Part shown: positions 9,188 to 18,931 of the stretch, piece by piece
Position numbering within the stretch: the first letter of the stretch is position 1
Layout of the letters: every line of letters begins with the position of its first letter
Source of the DNA: Zetaproteobacteria bacterium CG_4_9_14_3_um_filter_49_83
Lineage (GTDB): Bacteria; Pseudomonadota; Zetaproteobacteria; Mariprofundales; Mariprofundaceae
DNA: 64,000 nt
Reading direction: 5' to 3'
Assembly: GCA_002791545.1 (NCBI GenBank)
Contig: PFXG01000079.1
Location: forward strand, 21,036-85,035
Made by a program: the position numbers and the translations under genes
The notes under the pieces: generated by a model
The model's database searches: none
Seen by the model: the letters and a program-made list of their open reading frames with translations, nothing else
What the model was told of the DNA's origin: nothing

Positions 9188-9492
9188 TTTTCCATGTGTC
9201 GATGTTAGTACCGATTCAATGTGGATATTGTGTCAATTTATTGAGAGTAAACCTTCAATAATTATGCGTCACATTTAGACAATAATTATTAAGGTTTTCA
9301 TTGAATCCGATAGCATAGACAAAGTCACTTTTAATCCCGCTGAAAGCTTTATGAAATAAAATAATGGAAAGGTCGTTTATGCAAGCGGTTTTATTTGTTC
9401 TTAAACAATACATTCACACTCTGCTTGTTTGTCCGATGAACAACTTATAACTAAAGCTCAGGAAGTAAGTGGATACAGGGTAGGAGGTAGCT
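9188..9492. other. AT-rich gene-free stretch before the HigBA locus
   Basis: About 305 bases with no supportable gene on either strand. The last ~20 bases contain the strong GGAGG ribosome binding site of the following gene. A promoter for the toxin-antitoxin locus should lie here, but I see no clear -35/-10 pair. The rise in A+T relative to neighbours suits a horizontally acquired locus boundary. Confidence 0.5.
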
Positions 9493-10191
9493 ATGGCAAT
9501 CGAGTCCGTAACCAAAAACAAAACGATCCTCCACTTTCAAGGTTGCAAAATCGGGCCGTATCTGCACATCGTGTTCGCTCTGTTTGTCGAGCAACGCGTA
9601 AGTCGGAATCAAAATGTACAACAAAAAAGGCCAAATTTTGTTTGTCGATTTGATGTGCGTGAGTTCAAGGCGTTCGAACGTCAGGCTCGCCGTCGTCTGC
9701 TGTATTTGAATCAGGCGATTTCACTGGATGATCTACGTATACCACCCTCCAATCATTTGGAGGCGCTGGTTGGTGATAGAAAAGGCCTGTTTAGCATCAG
9801 GATCAATGCTCAGTGGCGAATCTGCTTTCGATGGAAGGGGGGTGCCGCTTTCGATGTAGAGATCGTAGACTATCACCAGGAGGCAGAGATGAATAACGAC
9901 ATGCTCGCACCAATTCTCCCCGGAGAAATTCTGATGGAGGATTTTATGGCACCGTCCGGTATCAGTTGCCACAAACTGGCACGCGACATAGATGTGCCTG
10001 CCAACCGCGTCAGTGAGATCGTGGCGGGTCGCCGCGCTATCACTGCTGACACTGGACTCAGGCTTGCTAAATATTTTGGCACTTCCGCTGAGGTGTGGAT
10101 TGGCTTGCAAAAGGATTACGAATTGCGCGTTGCCCGCCAGACAAGCTGGCCGCAGGTCGAGGCGAATATCCATCCTCTGAAGGTCGCCTGA
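9493..10191 (+). CDS. HigB-HigA toxin-antitoxin joined in one reading frame
   Basis: A 232-residue ORF covers both halves of a HigBA-type II toxin-antitoxin module. Residues ~52-128 are a HigB/RelE-fold mRNA interferase (AFERQARRRLLYLN, LDDLRIPPSNHLEAL, RINAQWRICFRW, DVEIVDYH). Residues 133-232 are a HigA antitoxin with an Xre-type helix-turn-helix (LARDIDVPANRVSEIV, TADTGLRLAKYFGT). HigB normally ends at VDYH followed by a stop; here the codon after His is CAG and translation continues into the HigA ATG at 9889. The ribosome binding site AGGAGG before that ATG is intact, so free HigA can probably still be made. The first ~50 residues do not resemble HigB and contain a partial repeat (GTTTGTCGA twice). 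Confidence 0.8.
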   Translation: MAIESVTKNKTILHFQGCKIGPYLHIVFALFVEQRVSRNQNVQQKRPNFVCRFDVREFKAFERQARRRLLYLNQAISLDDLRIPPSNHLEALVGDRKGLFSIRINAQWRICFRWKGGAAFDVEIVDYHQEAEMNNDMLAPILPGEILMEDFMAPSGISCHKLARDIDVPANRVSEIVAGRRAITADTGLRLAKYFGTSAEVWIGLQKDYELRVARQTSWPQVEANIHPLKVA

Positions 10192-10237
10192 ATCGTTCGG
10201 ATCAAAGTAGCATCATGAATAATCGGGATAAGGATAT

Positions 10238-10819
10238 TTACGATTTCCCCTGAAAAATCACTTCGCTTTTTCCTTGCTGAACCTGCACACGGCTCCAGCT
10301 GGCGTAGGGCATGTTCAGTGTGCGGCTGGCTTTGACGGGCAGGCCCATGATGTGGGTCAACAGCATGCGCAGACTGCCGGAATGGCCGACGACGAGGATG
10401 TGGGCGGCTGGTTTGTTTGTTAGTAAATCATCCCAGAAATGGATGATTCGCTGTTGCAGAGCATCCATGCTTTCACCGTTCGGGGGGGTCATGCCGGTGG
10501 GGTCGGTGCGCCACGCAGCCAGGATGCCGGGATAAGCAGCTTCGATTTCGCCATGTGTCAGACCTTCCCATGCACCGTAGTTCAGTTCAGCAATGCGGGG
10601 CTCAATGCGGTATTCGATGTTACGTTGCGTTGCCCATGTTTGGGCAATGTCGGCGCAGCGTGATAGCGGCGAGGTGATGATGAGCTCTGCTTCATGCTGA
10701 ATGTTGGCCCAGACGGCTTGCATCTGGCTGCGTCCGTGTTCGGTGAGCGGATCATTCTGCGTGCCACGGTAACGGACACCGCCTTGCAGTTCGCCGTGTC
10801 TGAGTATATCTACAATCAT
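10238..10819 (-). CDS. Histidine phosphatase family protein (phosphoglycerate mutase / CobC-like)
   Basis: A 193-residue histidine phosphatase. The phospho-accepting histidine is in ILRHGE near the N-terminus, the second catalytic block is VVGHSGSLRML, and LTEHGRSQ and SPLSRCADTA-like segments (SPLSRCADIAQTW) lie between. ELNYGAWEGLTHGEIE is the typical third motif. Such proteins include alpha-ribazole phosphatase (CobC) and phosphoglycerate mutases; no cobalamin gene is nearby, so the substrate is open. The start giving MIVDILRHGE is chosen because AGGAGAG lies just upstream; an in-frame start 48 bases earlier would add unrelated residues. It is divergent from folE. Confidence 0.85.
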   Translation of the reverse strand: MIVDILRHGELQGGVRYRGTQNDPLTEHGRSQMQAVWANIQHEAELIITSPLSRCADIAQTWATQRNIEYRIEPRIAELNYGAWEGLTHGEIEAAYPGILAAWRTDPTGMTPPNGESMDALQQRIIHFWDDLLTNKPAAHILVVGHSGSLRMLLTHIMGLPVKASRTLNMPYASWSRVQVQQGKSEVIFQGKS

Positions 10820-10929
10820 GCATTTCTCTCCTGTTTGCTGGATGCTAAAGGTACCATCCGCATGCAAAAGTCGTTATCTTCGCGTTTCTTTATGGGATAT
10901 GTAAAACACAAATGTGCAGGTGACGCGAT

Positions 10930-11532
10930 ATGGTAGAAAATTTTGATATTGAAGACCCGAAAAATAAAGAAGCAATGAAACATGTGCGGGCGTTGCTCGG
11001 TTACCTTGGCGATGATCCGGAACGCGAAGGTTTGCAGGAGACACCGGCACGGGTGCTGTCGGCGATGCAGGAGCATTTTGCCGGTTACAACGAGGATCCG
11101 GAAGATCATTTAATCAAAACATTTGAAGAAGTCTGCGGCTATGATGAAGTGGTGCTGGTTTCGGATATCGATGTGCACAGCCACTGCGAACATCATATGG
11201 TGCCGTTCGTTGGCAAAGCGCATGTGGCGTATATTCCCGATGGCCGCGTGGTCGGACTGTCCAAGCTGGCACGGGTGGTGGAAGGTTACAGCAAGCGTTT
11301 GCAGGTGCAGGAAAAGCTGACCATGCAGATTGCCAATGCCATTGAGAAGGTGCTGGAGCCTGCGGGTGTGGCGGTGATTATCCAGTGTCAGCATTTTTGC
11401 ATGTGTCACCGGGGTATCCAGAAAGCCAACAGCTGGACAACCACATCGAAATTGACCGGGGCCTTTATGAATAACCCTTCGTCGCGGCTGGAGTTGTTTC
11501 AGCTGATCGGGATGAGGAAGGGTGGAGCTTAA
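10930..11532 (+). CDS. folE: GTP cyclohydrolase I (FolE)
   Basis: FolE converts GTP to 7,8-dihydroneopterin triphosphate, the first step of folate synthesis; the window also holds folC. The 200-residue protein has the core [21 protein letters not shown], the zinc and active-site segment [38 protein letters not shown] and the second metal-ligand region [11 protein letters not shown]. The usual MTMRG sequence after the second cysteine reads CHRG here. It is divergently transcribed from the histidine phosphatase and is followed three bases later by purN, so the two are probably cotranscribed. Confidence 0.95.
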   Translation: MVENFDIEDPKNKEAMKHVRALLGYLGDDPEREGLQETPARVLSAMQEHFAGYNEDPEDHLIKTFEEVCGYDEVVLVSDIDVHSHCEHHMVPFVGKAHVAYIPDGRVVGLSKLARVVEGYSKRLQVQEKLTMQIANAIEKVLEPAGVAVIIQCQHFCMCHRGIQKANSWTTTSKLTGAFMNNPSSRLELFQLIGMRKGGA

Positions 11533-11535
11533 GCG

Positions 11536-12174
11536 ATGCATTCAACATTTGTTCGGCCATTGAATGCCATTGCCGTGATGGCTTCGGGAAAAGGCAGTAA
11601 TTTACGGGTGATTCTTGATGCCGTGCAGGCCGGGACTTGCCCTGTTGATGTGCGGCTGGTGATTTCAGATAAAGAACATGCGCAGGCCTTGCAGATTGCG
11701 CGTGCTGCCGGTGTTGCGCAAGTCGAATTTATTAACCCGAAAGATTATGCCAGTCGCGAAGCTTTTGATGCGGCATGCTGCGAGCGGATCGAAACCGTCG
11801 GCTGTCAGTGGGTAGTGCTGGCCGGGTATATGCGGATTTTATCCGATGTGTTTGTACAGTACTTTTCCGGTCGCGTCATCAATGTGCATCCGGCCTTGCT
11901 GCCATCATTTGTCGGTGCCGATGGTGTGGGTGATGCGCTGAAATATGGCGTGAAAATCAGCGGTTGTACGGTACATCTGGTGGATGAAGTGCTTGATGGC
12001 GGGCCAATTCTGGCACAGATGGCGGTGCCGGTGCTGGAAGATGACACGCGTGAAACGCTGCATGCCCGTATTCAACAGGCAGAACATCAGCTTTATCCGG
12101 AGACGCTCAGGCGTCTGGTGACGCAAGCGTTTGAGATTTCAGGCCGCCGGGTGATCTGGCAGTCGCAGGCTTAA
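11536..12174 (+). CDS. purN: Phosphoribosylglycinamide formyltransferase PurN
   Basis: PurN transfers the formyl group of 10-formyltetrahydrofolate to GAR in purine synthesis. The 212-residue product shows the phosphate loop MASGKGSNLRVILD and LAGYMRILSDVFV, then the catalytic NVHPALLPSF (Asn/His) and HLVDEVLDGGPILAQ with the usual catalytic Asp. It begins three bases after folE, linking a folate-consuming step to folate synthesis. It converges on argF with a 27-base gap; I see no intrinsic terminator there. Confidence 0.94.
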   Translation: MHSTFVRPLNAIAVMASGKGSNLRVILDAVQAGTCPVDVRLVISDKEHAQALQIARAAGVAQVEFINPKDYASREAFDAACCERIETVGCQWVVLAGYMRILSDVFVQYFSGRVINVHPALLPSFVGADGVGDALKYGVKISGCTVHLVDEVLDGGPILAQMAVPVLEDDTRETLHARIQQAEHQLYPETLRRLVTQAFEISGRRVIWQSQA

Positions 12175-12201
12175 GCCATGCAGGCCCGAGTGATGCAAGT
12201 T

Positions 12202-13113
12202 TCAGTCAGCCAGTAAAAACTCCAGCAGCGCCTTTTGTGCGTGCAGGCGATTTTCTGCTTCGTCCCATACGACAGACTGTGGGCCGTCGATAACTTCAGC
12301 AGCCACTTCTTCACCGCGATGGGCAGGAAGGCAATGCAAAAATAAAGCATCTGAATGTGCCTGGGCCATGACTTCCGGCGATACCTGAAACGTAGCAAAG
12401 GCTTTCTCACGCTGCTTTTGTTCGTGCTCCTGTCCCATCGAGGCCCAGACATCGGTTGAGATCAGATCGGCCCCGCGTGCGGCGACCAGTGGATCGTTAC
12501 TCAGTTCAATTTCAGCGCCAAGCTTGCGGGCTGAATCGAGCAGTTGCGGGTTGGGTTCATAACCTTCGGGGCAGGCGATTTGCAGGCGATAGCCAAAGGT
12601 GACTGCGCCGTTAATCCATGAATGTGTCATGTTGTTACCATCGCCGATCCATGCCGCTGTGCGTCCCTCAATCGAGCCGCGAAATTCTTCGTAAGTCATG
12701 ATGTCAGCCAGTAGCTGGCACGGGTGAGTCAGGTCAGTCAGAGCATTAATCACTGGCACACGCGAATGCTCGGCGAATGTTTGTACGATGGCATGATCAA
12801 ACGTGCGGATCATGATGCCATCAACCATGCGGGAAAGAACGCGAGCAGCATCTTCAATCGGTTCGCCGCGTCCGAGCTGGGTCGCATCGGAATGTAGAAA
12901 TAAGGCGTGCCCACCCAGCTGAAACATGCCTGCTTCAAATGAAACGCGGGTGCGTGTGGAAGCTTTTTCAAAAATCATTCCCAGCGTTTTACCTGCCAGG
13001 ACACGGTGAGGCGTACCCTGTTGCTGCATGGCTTTTAATTCGCCAGCGCGCTTGAGTATGTGGCGTGCTTCATCAGTGCTCAGATCGAGTAAGGTCAGGA
13101 AATGTCGGGTCAT
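12202..13113 (-). CDS. argF: Ornithine carbamoyltransferase ArgF
   Basis: ArgF makes citrulline from ornithine and carbamoyl phosphate in arginine synthesis. The 303-residue protein carries the carbamoyl-phosphate loop STRTRVSFE, the [13 protein letters not shown] segment (HPxQ), [13 protein letters not shown], and near the C-terminus the ornithine-binding [13 protein letters not shown]. The initiating ATG overlaps the argD stop by four bases (ATGA), so argD-argF form a coupled pair in that order. The order matches the argD-argF pairing seen in other proteobacteria. Confidence 0.96.
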   Translation of the reverse strand: MTRHFLTLLDLSTDEARHILKRAGELKAMQQQGTPHRVLAGKTLGMIFEKASTRTRVSFEAGMFQLGGHALFLHSDATQLGRGEPIEDAARVLSRMVDGIMIRTFDHAIVQTFAEHSRVPVINALTDLTHPCQLLADIMTYEEFRGSIEGRTAAWIGDGNNMTHSWINGAVTFGYRLQIACPEGYEPNPQLLDSARKLGAEIELSNDPLVAARGADLISTDVWASMGQEHEQKQREKAFATFQVSPEVMAQAHSDALFLHCLPAHRGEEVAAEVIDGPQSVVWDEAENRLHAQKALLEFLLAD

Positions 13114-14279
13114 GAGAATGAATCCTCTATGGCTTGCTGCAGAATATCCAGACCTTCATCGATCAGCTGCTGAGATATATTCAATGCGGGCAACATGCGC
13201 ACCACCTGAGGTCCGGCTGAAAGTACAAGCAGCCCTAATTCCCGGCAACGGGTGATGACGGGAGCAACATCGACGTTAAAGGCCAGTCCAAGCAGGAATC
13301 CCTGGCCACGCACTTGTTGAACCATGTCAAATTGTTCAATGAACGATTGCAGCCGCAGCTGCATATGCTGACTTTGACTTTGCACATGTAATAGCAGGCT
13401 CTCTGTTTCGATGGTTTCCAGTACCGTCAGTGCAGCACGGCAGGAAAGCGGGTTGCCGCCAAAGGTTGAGCCATGCGTGCCGGGCGAAAATGCAGGGCTG
13501 ACTCTCTCGGTAGCCAGCATCGAGCCAATCGGAACACCACCGCCAAGACCTTTAGCCAGCGTCAGAATGTCGGGGCGAACGCCGCTGTGCTCACTGGCAA
13601 ACATGCTGCCGGTTCTGCCGATGCCGCTTTGCACTTCGTCGAGGATGAGAAGCAGGCCATGCTGGTCGCAGATGGTGCGAACTTGTCGCAAATACTCTGC
13701 GTTGGCAAGGTTGACGCCACCTTCGCCTTGTAACGGCTCCAGCATAATGGCGGCTGTGCGATCCGTAATGGCTGCGTTCAGAGCATCCAGATCGTTATAA
13801 GGCACATGTGAAAAGCCGGCCGGTAGCGGGCTAAAGCCGATTTTTACTTTTTCCTGACCGGTTGCAGCCAGAGTATGCATGGTTCGGCCATGGAAGGATT
13901 GTATTGCCGTGATGATCTCAAAACGGTTTTCTTTTTTGTCATAAAAGAATTTGCGCGCCAGTTTGATGGCCGCTTCATTCGCTTCGGCACCTGAATTGCA
14001 GAAAAAAGCAGCCCCCATGCCTGACAGGGCACACAGTTTGTTGGCCAGCTGAATCTGCAGTGGAATGTGATACAGGTTCGAGCAATGCAGCATGGTTCCG
14101 GCCTGATCGGCAATGGCTTTGACCAGAGCCGGATGGGCGTGACCGAGTGTGTTAACGGCAATGCCGCCGACAAAATCGATATATACCTTACCATCGCTAT
14201 CAAAAACGCGGCTGCCTGCACCGCGGGTAAGGGTTAGTGGATAACTGGCGTATGTGTTCATGACATGATTCATGCGCAA
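13110..14279 (-). CDS. argD: Acetylornithine aminotransferase ArgD
   Basis: A PLP-dependent class III aminotransferase that makes N-acetylornithine. Seen are the N-terminal [31 protein letters not shown] for phosphate binding, [14 protein letters not shown], the [14 protein letters not shown] aspartate region and the PLP lysine in [14 protein letters not shown]. Length (389) is normal. Two near ATGs exist (giving [10 protein letters not shown] or MNTY); the first is used here without strong ribosome-binding-site support. It is divergent from trpF. Confidence 0.95.
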   Translation of the reverse strand: MRMNHVMNTYASYPLTLTRGAGSRVFDSDGKVYIDFVGGIAVNTLGHAHPALVKAIADQAGTMLHCSNLYHIPLQIQLANKLCALSGMGAAFFCNSGAEANEAAIKLARKFFYDKKENRFEIITAIQSFHGRTMHTLAATGQEKVKIGFSPLPAGFSHVPYNDLDALNAAITDRTAAIMLEPLQGEGGVNLANAEYLRQVRTICDQHGLLLILDEVQSGIGRTGSMFASEHSGVRPDILTLAKGLGGGVPIGSMLATERVSPAFSPGTHGSTFGGNPLSCRAALTVLETIETESLLLHVQSQSQHMQLRLQSFIEQFDMVQQVRGQGFLLGLAFNVDVAPVITRCRELGLLVLSAGPQVVRMLPALNISQQLIDEGLDILQQAIEDSFS

Positions 14280-14354
14280 AATCTAGCGCAGAATTTTAAT
14301 AACACCAAATAGTTGCCTGTTTTTATCCGTTTAAGATCATGATAATGTTGCGTG

Positions 14355-15002
14355 ATGTTTAAGACGATGCGAACACGGATCAAGATTTGCGGCATTACCC
14401 GCCTTGAGGATGCCATGGCTGCATCGCATGCCGGCGTTGATGCGGTCGGGTTTGTCTTTTATGAAAAATCGCCACGTTTTATTGAACCGATGAAAGCGGC
14501 GAGTATTATCCGTGAGTTGCCGCCATTTGTGTCTGCTGTCGGGCTGTTTGTGAATCCGGATCAGGCCTGTATTGATGCGGTGCTGCGTTATTGCCCTCTG
14601 GGTGTGGTGCAATTGCATGGTGATGAATCCCCCGGTTTTTGCCAGGCCCAGTCCAGACGGGTGATTAAAGCGCTGCCCGTTTCCTGCCGTGAGGATTTGC
14701 AGCGCGTGCATCAGTATGATTGCTCTGTGTTGCTCGATGCCAAAGCACCAAAGGGCGTATATGGCGGCACCGGCGAGTGCTTTGACTGGCAGTTGCTGGA
14801 TGGTTTTACGCATCCACATCCGTTGATACTGGCTGGTGGTCTGAATGAAGAGAATGTGACACAGGCACTTCAGCGCAGGAGCTGGTTTGCGCTTGATGTG
14901 TCGACCGGGGTTGAGAAAGCTCCCGGTGTAAAGAGCGAAGATAAAATCAGGTCGTTTGTGCAAGCGGTGAATAACGTTTCCCTGACCTCGGCCGAAGCTT
15001 GA
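14355..15002 (+). CDS. trpF: Phosphoribosylanthranilate isomerase TrpF
   Basis: TrpF catalyses the Amadori rearrangement in tryptophan synthesis. The TIM-barrel protein (~215 residues) shows the catalytic cysteine in [29 protein letters not shown], the GGTGE phosphate loop and [10 protein letters not shown], followed by [20 protein letters not shown]. The start is uncertain among a GTG at 14352 and ATGs at 14355 and 14367, none with a good ribosome binding site. trpB follows within ~16 bases. trpE, trpG, trpD and trpC are not in the window. Confidence 0.94.
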   Translation: MFKTMRTRIKICGITRLEDAMAASHAGVDAVGFVFYEKSPRFIEPMKAASIIRELPPFVSAVGLFVNPDQACIDAVLRYCPLGVVQLHGDESPGFCQAQSRRVIKALPVSCREDLQRVHQYDCSVLLDAKAPKGVYGGTGECFDWQLLDGFTHPHPLILAGGLNEENVTQALQRRSWFALDVSTGVEKAPGVKSEDKIRSFVQAVNNVSLTSAEA

Positions 15003-15018
15003 TCAAGTGAGTAACTAT

Positions 15019-16266
15019 ATGGATTCCATAGCAACGATGTATGATCTCAAGATTACACATGCGCCCGATGCAGGCGGTCACTTCGGCATGTACGGAGGCC
15101 GTTTTGCGGCTGAAACCCTGATGCAGCCTTTAAAAGAAATCGAAGAAGCATTTTTTGAAGCTTGGGCTGACCCTGAATTTCATGCTGAACGTATGCATTT
15201 GCTAAAGCATTATGTCGGGCGCGCTACGCCTTTGTACCATGCTAAACATCTGACGGCTAAAGTCGGTGGGGCACAGATTTATCTGAAGCGCGAAGACTTG
15301 AATCATACCGGCGCGCATAAGATCAATAACACCATTGGGCAGGCTTTACTGGCTCGTCGCATGGGTAAAAAGAAAGTTATTGCGGAAACAGGTGCAGGTC
15401 AGCATGGCGTGGCGACTGCTACGGTGGCGGCTATGTTTAATATGCAATGTGATATCTATATGGGACGGGAAGATATTCGGCGGCAGGAACCGAATGTGTT
15501 CCGTATGAAATTGCTTGGGGCCAATGTGGTACCGGTTGATTCCGGAACAGCTACGCTGAAAGATGCTGTTAATGAGGCGCTGCGTGTGTGGGTGGCTACG
15601 TGTGAAGATACCTATTACATTTTTGGTACGGCAGCGGGTCCACACCCTTTTCCGTTGATGGTGCGGCAATTTCATACGGTGATCGGTCAGGAAGCCAGGG
15701 CCCAGTGTCTGGATCAGGCCGGTAAATTACCGGATGTAGCAGTGGCATGTGTGGGCGGCGGCTCCAATGCAATGGGCTTATTACATCCGTTTCGTGATGA
15801 TAATGTGCGTTTGGTGGCGGTAGAGGCTGCAGGGCACGGGCTGGAATCCGGCGAGCATGCGGCAGCTCTGGCCAAGGGAAGAGCCGGTATTATTCACGGT
15901 TCTTTGAGTTATCTGCTGGATGATGATGAAGGCCAGGTGCAGGGGACGCATAGTATTTCAGCCGGACTGGATTACCCGGGGGTCGGGCCTGAATTGGCGG
16001 CTATGATGTCTTCCGGTCGCCTTGAGCTGGATAGTGCAACTGATGACGATGCATTGGAGGCTTTCAAAACACTGACTCGCAGCGAAGGGATTATTCCCGC
16101 GCTTGAATCGAGTCACGCTTTGGCGGCAGGTATTCGTCTGGCGGCATCGATGCAGCCAGATCAGGTGTTGTTGATTAACTTATCAGGACGCGGTGATAAA
16201 GACCTTGGAACGGTGATGGAAAAATTTTCGCATCTGATGTCTGGTGAAGAGGGTTCAGCAGCATGA
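15019..16266 (+). CDS. trpB: Tryptophan synthase beta chain TrpB
   Basis: TrpB condenses indole and serine to tryptophan with PLP. The protein (~415 residues) contains [13 protein letters not shown], the PLP lysine in [29 protein letters not shown], the glycine-rich phosphate-binding GGGSNAMG and [11 protein letters not shown] near the end, all standard. A GTG at 15007 in the same frame is an alternative start four codons upstream. The stop overlaps the trpA ATG by four bases, as usual for the alpha2beta2 complex partners. Confidence 0.97.
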   Translation: MDSIATMYDLKITHAPDAGGHFGMYGGRFAAETLMQPLKEIEEAFFEAWADPEFHAERMHLLKHYVGRATPLYHAKHLTAKVGGAQIYLKREDLNHTGAHKINNTIGQALLARRMGKKKVIAETGAGQHGVATATVAAMFNMQCDIYMGREDIRRQEPNVFRMKLLGANVVPVDSGTATLKDAVNEALRVWVATCEDTYYIFGTAAGPHPFPLMVRQFHTVIGQEARAQCLDQAGKLPDVAVACVGGGSNAMGLLHPFRDDNVRLVAVEAAGHGLESGEHAAALAKGRAGIIHGSLSYLLDDDEGQVQGTHSISAGLDYPGVGPELAAMMSSGRLELDSATDDDALEAFKTLTRSEGIIPALESSHALAAGIRLAASMQPDQVLLINLSGRGDKDLGTVMEKFSHLMSGEEGSAA

Positions 16267-17090
16267 CTAATATGCAAGGTGAAGATCGATTAAAAGCGTT
16301 GTTCCAGCGCTGCAAGGCTGAGCAGCGTGCTGCGCTGGTTGGATATTTAACGGCCGGAGATCCGAACATCCAGTTGTCTGAGCAGCTCGTGCTTAAGCTG
16401 GCTGAGCAGGTGGATATTTTGGAAATCGGCATGCCATTTTCCGACCCGATGGCGGATGGACCGGTGATTCAGGCAGCCAGTGAACGTGCGCTGGCAGCTG
16501 GTACGGTCATGAAGGATGTGTTTGCCATAGCAAAGAAAGTTCGTGAAGCGCACCCTGATATCGGCATTGTCCTGATGGGGTATGCCAACACGCCCTATAC
16601 CATCGGCTTTGAGGTGTTTGCCCGTCAGGCGGTTTCGGCGGGTGTGGACGGCGTGCTGCTGGTCGATATTCCACCCGAGGAAGGGTATATCTGCGATGGT
16701 ATTTTTAAACAATATGGTTTGAAACGGATACTACTTTTGTCGCCGACCTCAACAGATGAACGAATTCAACTGGCAGCCGAAGCTGGCAGTGGCTTTTTGT
16801 ATTATGTTTCGCTCAATGGTATTACCGGGGCGGAGATGGGGGATATTCAGAAAGTTCAGCAGCAAGTTGAGAATATTAGAAAATTCACTGATTTACCTGT
16901 CTGTGTAGGTTTTGGAATTAAAACCCCGGCGCAGGCAAAAGCTGTAGCAGTTTTTTCCGATGGTGTGGTCGTTGGCAGTCACTTTGTGATGCAGATCACA
17001 TCCAATCTTGAACAAATCTTTTTAATGGCGGATGCTTTGGAATCGGTTGCGCAACCCATGCGACAGGCAATGGGACGGGGGAAGGTTTGA
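16263..17090 (+). CDS. trpA: Tryptophan synthase alpha chain TrpA
   Basis: TrpA cleaves indole-3-glycerol phosphate to indole, channelled to TrpB. The 275-residue TIM barrel shows the catalytic glutamate in [21 protein letters not shown], the catalytic aspartate in [25 protein letters not shown], and the phosphate-binding [10 protein letters not shown] and GVVVGSHFV. The start overlaps trpB, and the stop overlaps the TTG start of the next gene, so translational coupling continues downstream. Confidence 0.97.
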   Translation: MTNMQGEDRLKALFQRCKAEQRAALVGYLTAGDPNIQLSEQLVLKLAEQVDILEIGMPFSDPMADGPVIQAASERALAAGTVMKDVFAIAKKVREAHPDIGIVLMGYANTPYTIGFEVFARQAVSAGVDGVLLVDIPPEEGYICDGIFKQYGLKRILLLSPTSTDERIQLAAEAGSGFLYYVSLNGITGAEMGDIQKVQQQVENIRKFTDLPVCVGFGIKTPAQAKAVAVFSDGVVVGSHFVMQITSNLEQIFLMADALESVAQPMRQAMGRGKV

Positions 17091-17878
17091 GAATTAAAGT
17101 ATTAGGCTGTTATGGTGGCCAGCTTCGCGGTTATGCGTTGTCTTCATTTTTAGTCAATGAATCGATTCTGCTTGATGCAGGTTGTCCGACAAGAGCATTA
17201 ACGCTGGAAGAACAGCGTCATATTCACCACCTGTTTGTTTCACACGTTCATCTTGACCATATACAGGATATTGCTTTTCTGGCCGATAATCGAGCTTTGA
17301 AGCGCATGGGAGAAGATGTGAAGCGAACGATTTCCATCCATACCCTGCAAGAAAATATCGATATTATAAAAGAACATTTTCTGAATGATTTGATCTGGCC
17401 TGATTTTACGGTGATTCCTACGGTTGATGATCCTATTTTGATTATGCAACCTGTTACTCCTTATGAAAGTATTGTGGTTGATGGCATCAAAGTGACCTCG
17501 ATTCCAGTTGCTCATCCGGTGCCATGCACGGCTTTTATGCTGGAAGATAACGGATGCCAGTTTATTTACTCGGCTGATACAGGTGTCACCGATGAACTGT
17601 GGCGCGTTGCCAATGAGCAGGCTAATCTGAAAGGGATTATTATCGATTGTTCATTCCCCAACGCCTATGAGAAGCTGGCGCATATCAGCGGACACCTCAC
17701 CCCACATCTGATGGCGCAGGAAGTTAAAAAGCTCAATGCCTATGGCGAAGTGCCCATTTACCTCTATCATATGAAGCCTGAAACGATGGAACTGATGATT
17801 CAGCAAATCGAAGCAGAACGAATTCCAAACTTGCATTTACTTGACCAAACTGTCGAAATTTTAGTCGGAGAAGCGTAA
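17087..17878 (+). CDS. Metallo-beta-lactamase-fold protein, class II cyclic-nucleotide phosphodiesterase-like
   Basis: A 263-residue metallo-beta-lactamase-fold protein. The zinc-binding SHVHLDHIQD motif lies near residue 46, further ligands are in PVAHPVPCTAF, YSADTG and the conserved ISGHLTPHLM, and the C-terminal strand IYLYHMKPE carries the last histidine. This pattern matches class II 3',5'-cyclic-nucleotide phosphodiesterases better than glyoxalases or lactamases. It starts with TTG overlapping the trpA stop (TTGA) and ends one base before accD. It is therefore probably cotranscribed with trp and accD, an unusual position; the true substrate is unknown. Confidence 0.8.
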   Translation: MRIKVLGCYGGQLRGYALSSFLVNESILLDAGCPTRALTLEEQRHIHHLFVSHVHLDHIQDIAFLADNRALKRMGEDVKRTISIHTLQENIDIIKEHFLNDLIWPDFTVIPTVDDPILIMQPVTPYESIVVDGIKVTSIPVAHPVPCTAFMLEDNGCQFIYSADTGVTDELWRVANEQANLKGIIIDCSFPNAYEKLAHISGHLTPHLMAQEVKKLNAYGEVPIYLYHMKPETMELMIQQIEAERIPNLHLLDQTVEILVGEA

Positions 17879-17879
17879 T

Positions 17880-18752
17880 ATGAACTGGCTGACGCGCTTG
17901 ATTGAGAGCCCTAAAACTATCCTGTCCAGTAAAGCTGAAAGCGGAGCGCCTGAAGGTCTCTGGTTGAAGTGTCCCGGTTGCGGGGAAACACTGCATAATA
18001 AAGAGTTAATGCGATCCCTGATGGTATGTGCCCGTTGTCAGCATCATTTGCGTATTTCAGCCGAGGAGCGCGCTAAGTTTTTGTTTGATGAAGATACGTT
18101 TGAAGAATTCGATGCTAACCTGACATCTATCGATCCTCTCGAATTTAAAGATTTAAAACGTTATAAAGATCGAATCAAAGAAGCCAACAAGAAAGTCGGT
18201 GATCATGACGCCATGCGCAATTATCTCGGCGATATTTGTGGTAAAACGGTGTCGACATCTATTTTCGAGTTTAAATATATGGGCGGCAGCATGGGCTCTG
18301 TGGTTGGTGAGAAAATTGTCAGAGGTATGGAGCTGGCAGTAGAACGCGGTTGTCCGTATTTGCTGATTACAGCTTCTGGCGGCGCGCGCATGCAGGAAAG
18401 TCTTTTTTCTCTGATGCAGATGGCAAAAACCTCTTCCGCCGCCAATCGGCTGCGCGATACCAGGTTACCTTTTGTCTGTTTGTTGACTGACCCGACCATG
18501 GGGGGCGTTTCTGCTTCTGTGGCATGGTTAGGCGATGTTATCGTGGCTGAGCCGGGGGCTTTGATCGGCTTTGCCGGTCCGCGAGTGATTCAGGAAACGG
18601 TGGGCGAAAAGCTTCCCGAAGGTTTCCAGCGACCTGAATTTTTGCGCGATCACGGCCTGATTGACGACATCATTCATCGCAAGGATCAGCGGCAGTATTT
18701 TAAAACGCTGTTTGATCATTTGCAGCAGCGTGCTTACCGTCAGGTTGCCTAG
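17880..18752 (+). CDS. accD: Acetyl-CoA carboxylase carboxyltransferase subunit beta AccD
   Basis: AccD and AccA transfer carboxyl from biotin to acetyl-CoA, making malonyl-CoA. The 290-residue protein has the N-terminal zinc ribbon CPGCGETL...CARCQHH and the crotonase-type core with GGSMGSVVGEKIVRG, TASGGARMQESLFSLMQMAKT and DPTMGGVSAS. The reading frame ends in a TAG at 18750-18752 that lies at the junction with a palindromic insertion. The same ten bases (CAGGTTGCCT) recur on the far side, where they would continue to TGA. The last residues Gln-Val-Ala thus seem unchanged by the insertion. Confidence 0.96.
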   Translation: MNWLTRLIESPKTILSSKAESGAPEGLWLKCPGCGETLHNKELMRSLMVCARCQHHLRISAEERAKFLFDEDTFEEFDANLTSIDPLEFKDLKRYKDRIKEANKKVGDHDAMRNYLGDICGKTVSTSIFEFKYMGGSMGSVVGEKIVRGMELAVERGCPYLLITASGGARMQESLFSLMQMAKTSSAANRLRDTRLPFVCLLTDPTMGGVSASVAWLGDVIVAEPGALIGFAGPRVIQETVGEKLPEGFQRPEFLRDHGLIDDIIHRKDQRQYFKTLFDHLQQRAYRQVA

Positions 18753-18916
18753 GAGCCTGTCCGAGAATAGAAGAACCTACTGCGGCAAAGCGGATATTGG
18801 CCATTTTCCCCGTTCATTGTCGTTAAATGCAAGCAGCATTCGCCTCACATGAACGGAAAAAGTGACTCAATCCCGCTTTCCCTCGCGACGGTTCCTATTC
18901 TCGGACAGCCTTCTGG
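18751..18916. mobile_element. MITE-like palindromic insertion between accD and folC
   Basis: About 166 bases form a long imperfect palindrome. The left arm 18752-18817 pairs with the right arm 18848-18914 over most of its length, including a perfect 14-base core (CTGTCCGAGAATAG against CTATTCTCGGACAG). Ten-base direct repeats CAGGTTGCCT (18741-18750 and 18917-18926) flank it and look like a target-site duplication at the accD stop codon. There is no ORF inside. This is the structure of a non-autonomous transposable element; I cannot name the parent family. It is long for a simple terminator and has no T-run. Confidence 0.72.
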
Positions 18917-18931
18917 CAGGTTGCCTGATTG

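Noticed and set aside
9429..9653. 74-codon ORF before HigBA in another frame
   Set aside because: It overlaps the HigB frame, and the strong GGAGG site belongs to the ATG at 9493.
18751..18916. accD terminator
   Set aside because: The palindrome is far too long, lacks a T-run, and is flanked by a target-site-like direct repeat.
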